Shown one piece after another: positions 6,301 to 6,669 of a DNA stretch of 6,669 nt (position 1 is its first letter; each line of letters opens with the position of its first letter). Where the stretch lies: positions 1 through 6,669 of the forward strand of contig JAGACY010000070.1 in NCBI GenBank assembly GCA_017613855.1, written 5' to 3'. Source of the DNA: Pseudomonadota bacterium. GTDB taxonomy: Bacteria > Myxococcota > Bradymonadia > UBA4248. The position numbers and the translations under genes were made by a program. The notes under the pieces are model-generated. The model did not search any database. It saw nothing but the letters and a program-made list of their open reading frames with translations, and was not told where the DNA came from.

Positions 6301-6669
6301 TGATAAGTACAATCCAATGAACAAAAACTGCCATTCTCAAGAGAAAGACACCAGTTGGCACCACCATACCCGCATACTTCATTCTGGGTACAAGGCATGC
6401 ACAGCTGCTGCTGCTGCATCGTACACAAAGAAACCGTACCTTCGCCATGGGGATTGTTGACCTGCTGGCAAGACCATCCATCGGGACAGCCTTCATCACA
6501 CGGTTTGGTGCAAAAATCTCCCTGGGTATAGGACATACAATAGGTACTTGCACACTCGACATGATTGGCACAGCGTTCCCCAAACTGCCTGAATTCATAG
6601 TCTTTCTCAGGGGAATATGAGCGCGATGCCAGATCACATCCCGCCAGTGTCATCAGTGCTGCCAATAAA
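3387..6669 (-). CDS. Large Cys-rich MopE-repeat, beta-helix and Gly-rich lipoprotein, 5' end outside window
   Basis: Residues are numbered from the TTG at 6665, which is probably an internal Leu codon because the frame remains open to the right edge (preceding codon TTA). The visible end of the signal peptide leads to lipobox LAGC (7-10), so Cys10 is probably lipidated. Next come Cys-rich modules (about 32-151 and 333-398) with the pattern FC-CPxGYxC. Three MopE-type motifs CNGxDxDCDGxxDE (198-211, 251-264, 442-455) follow, with NCGxC-type modules after them (about 277-325, 468-532). A DENCDGIDG remnant (558-566) leads into a beta-helix-like section (about 571-700: YQKIGDAL, ILVAEGIYEED, GVVMHGGYS). 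Residues 706-1063 are Gly-Gly-rich, with nine consecutive Gly at 878-886. A final Cys module precedes the TGA. Similar architectures are common in Myxococcota-like envelopes and are mostly uncharacterised. Ca or Cu binding by the MopE-like motifs is a family-based guess. Confidence 0.9.
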   Translation of the reverse strand, partial: LLAALMTLAGCDLASRSYSPEKDYEFRQFGERCANHVECASTYCMSYTQGDFCTKPCDEGCPDGWSCQQVNNPHGEGTVSLCTMQQQQLCMPCTQNEVCGYGGANWCLSLENGSFCSLDCTYQSCPTGYVCQDMTDSSGNTGRQCVPVTGRCTCDEESVGQVRGCEISNSFGTCQGVEVCGGGLSWESCDARTPSEEICNGEDDDCDGFIDEELDGAVCTIENEFGACPGEQLCAGASGLVCFGQTPSKEACNGADDDCDGSVDEDFRNQSGLYDKKENCGACGQNCDLLMEHALTTECRIIDEQPVCRATSCEPGYFLYMDGVTCMALPSNLCTSCSQDSDCVGPNSLCVDNGLEAFCGRDCGPGSAYGEECPEGYICSEVRAGKQQCIPNTNTCICNAENLDSARSCHIETCVGFEWCKLQGDGSYNWSECLIETYNPEICDGLDNDCDGAIDEGMRDPSTGLYTSNEHCGYCFNDCSDYYKPEIHHTEGACLVTAGTAACGMGPCMTEVVDGVEYEWVNTDQIAENGCECRRVKGNLTKDDPEIPDTYASGFVFVDENCDGIDGVIEDALFVSKDAPAGGKGTIDAPYQKIGDALKVWKTAGKKYILVAEGIYEEDIVLQDGVVMHGGYSINFKERDLVLHASQIKGVSATATVRASRLTKNALVSGFVIRGTNRPLTTGGKPSIAVWVEYTSMVTLRANEIIGGQGEHGLEGNAGSAGNGSKQDSALNGGDGLNSLRKDGPCQNDSQSGGRAGVNAQCTSANASPGGTTVCPQYNWTTNEGNHAQYPDNTKNHGIGGYDSSFDHLSGSSCSHATETGYPTYIKNDVGEDGLFGSSGSNGKAGTGASNAYGTFQSAMWVAAPSAGAGGRGGHGKAGGGGGGGGGVAYYFKEEYDCPLYEIGPSGGGGGAGGCGGSGGSGGTSGGASIGLLITNARNTKELPDVRGNVFMRGRGGDGGQGGIGGVGGAGGNGGLGGVAGYWISTKAGRGGNGGSGGRGGGGGGGAGGPSFDIFGFNVVSTSLLDKNTFTYSDSIARGGTGGAGGIGGAEENGLSGVNGASGRQIDLKLCNANNKCSAGYTCNEDVVCIPKS
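3641..3706 (-). repeat. Low-complexity Gly-coding stretch near the C-terminus
   Basis: Reiterated GGC/GGT codons encode residues 987-1008, with GRGG, GNGG, GSGG and a run of seven Gly. It lies just before a short hydrophobic segment (FDIFGFNVV, 1011-1019). Confidence 0.75.
3886..3955 (-). repeat. Low-complexity Gly/Ser-coding stretch
   Basis: Reiterated GGC/GGT/TCC codons encode a GGGGGAGGCGGSGG-type segment with a single Cys (about residues 904-927). It is separated from the nine-Gly run by a more ordinary segment containing another Cys (residue 897), so the two Cys could bridge. Confidence 0.75.
4008..4036 (-). repeat. Glycine-codon triplet run (nine consecutive Gly)
   Basis: Nearly pure GGC codons on the minus strand encode nine glycines (residues 878-886). 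Triplet slippage here would change glycine number while keeping the frame. Confidence 0.85.
5301..5348 (-). repeat. MopE-type motif, copy 3
   Basis: Encodes EICDGLDNDCDGAIDE (residues 440-455), the closest of the three to the common CDGxDNDCDG consensus. It belongs to the second large repeat block of the protein. Confidence 0.85.
5874..5921 (-). repeat. MopE-type motif, copy 2
   Basis: Encodes EACNGADDDCDGSVDE (residues 249-264). It follows copy 1 after 37 residues that contain their own Cys-pair module (CPGEQLC). Confidence 0.85.
6033..6080 (-). repeat. MopE-type motif, copy 1
   Basis: Encodes EICNGEDDDCDGFIDE (residues 196-211 of the lipoprotein). The dense Asp/Glu around paired Cys is the signature of the Myxococcota putative metal-binding motif named after MopE. 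Confidence 0.85.

Noticed and set aside
6663..6665. TTG as the real start of the lipoprotein
   Set aside because: The frame stays open beyond it, the signal peptide would lack its basic N-terminus, and only six residues would precede the lipobox motif.
1..6669. CRISPR array, transposon ends, tRNA or rRNA
   Set aside because: No spaced direct repeats, transposase-like frames or RNA-gene signatures were found; the only repeats are those within coding regions and short palindromes.

Overview
The window looks like chromosomal DNA of a Gram-negative bacterium, most plausibly a deltaproteobacterial or Myxococcota-type lineage such as the Bradymonadia. The reasons are the proteobacterial clpS-clpA pair and, beside it, a very large lipoprotein with MopE-type CNGxDxDCDGxxDE repeats, Cys-rich modules, a beta-helix-like section and Gly-Gly-rich stretches. 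That combination is typical of Myxococcota-like genomes. The taxonomic call is an inference from protein style; no rRNA is present. Base composition is moderate by eye and becomes GC-rich only in the glycine-coding part.

All four genes lie on the minus strand, so transcription runs from high to low coordinates. First is the lipoprotein gene (3387 to the right edge). Its frame is still open at the window end, so its true start and most of its signal peptide lie outside; the lipobox LAGC is visible. It ends in a convincing intrinsic terminator (about 3355-3377). Next comes clpS (3028-3339), the N-degron adaptor. It has no Shine-Dalgarno sequence and cannot start further upstream, but it has a TATGAT hexamer placed as if the transcript began at the A of the ATG. 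Then comes clpA (584-2905), the AAA+ unfoldase that ClpS feeds and that partners the ClpP peptidase (clpP is not in the window). Last is a short secreted His/Asn/Cys/Pro-rich protein (1-378). It starts with a good signal peptide and ribosome binding site and runs off the left edge.

The clpS-clpA gap is unusually structured for two genes expected to be co-expressed. It holds a terminator-like hairpin plus T7 overlapping the clpS stop, a perfect 15-bp palindrome and a strong 12-bp bulged hairpin, followed by a good ribosome binding site for clpA. This suggests that ClpS and ClpA levels are set separately, which is an inference.

No defence system, mobile element, CRISPR array, tRNA or rRNA was found. 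The items most worth following up are the architecture of the large lipoprotein, the possible metal-binding secreted protein, and the expression signals and ClpS pocket variant of the clpS-clpA locus.
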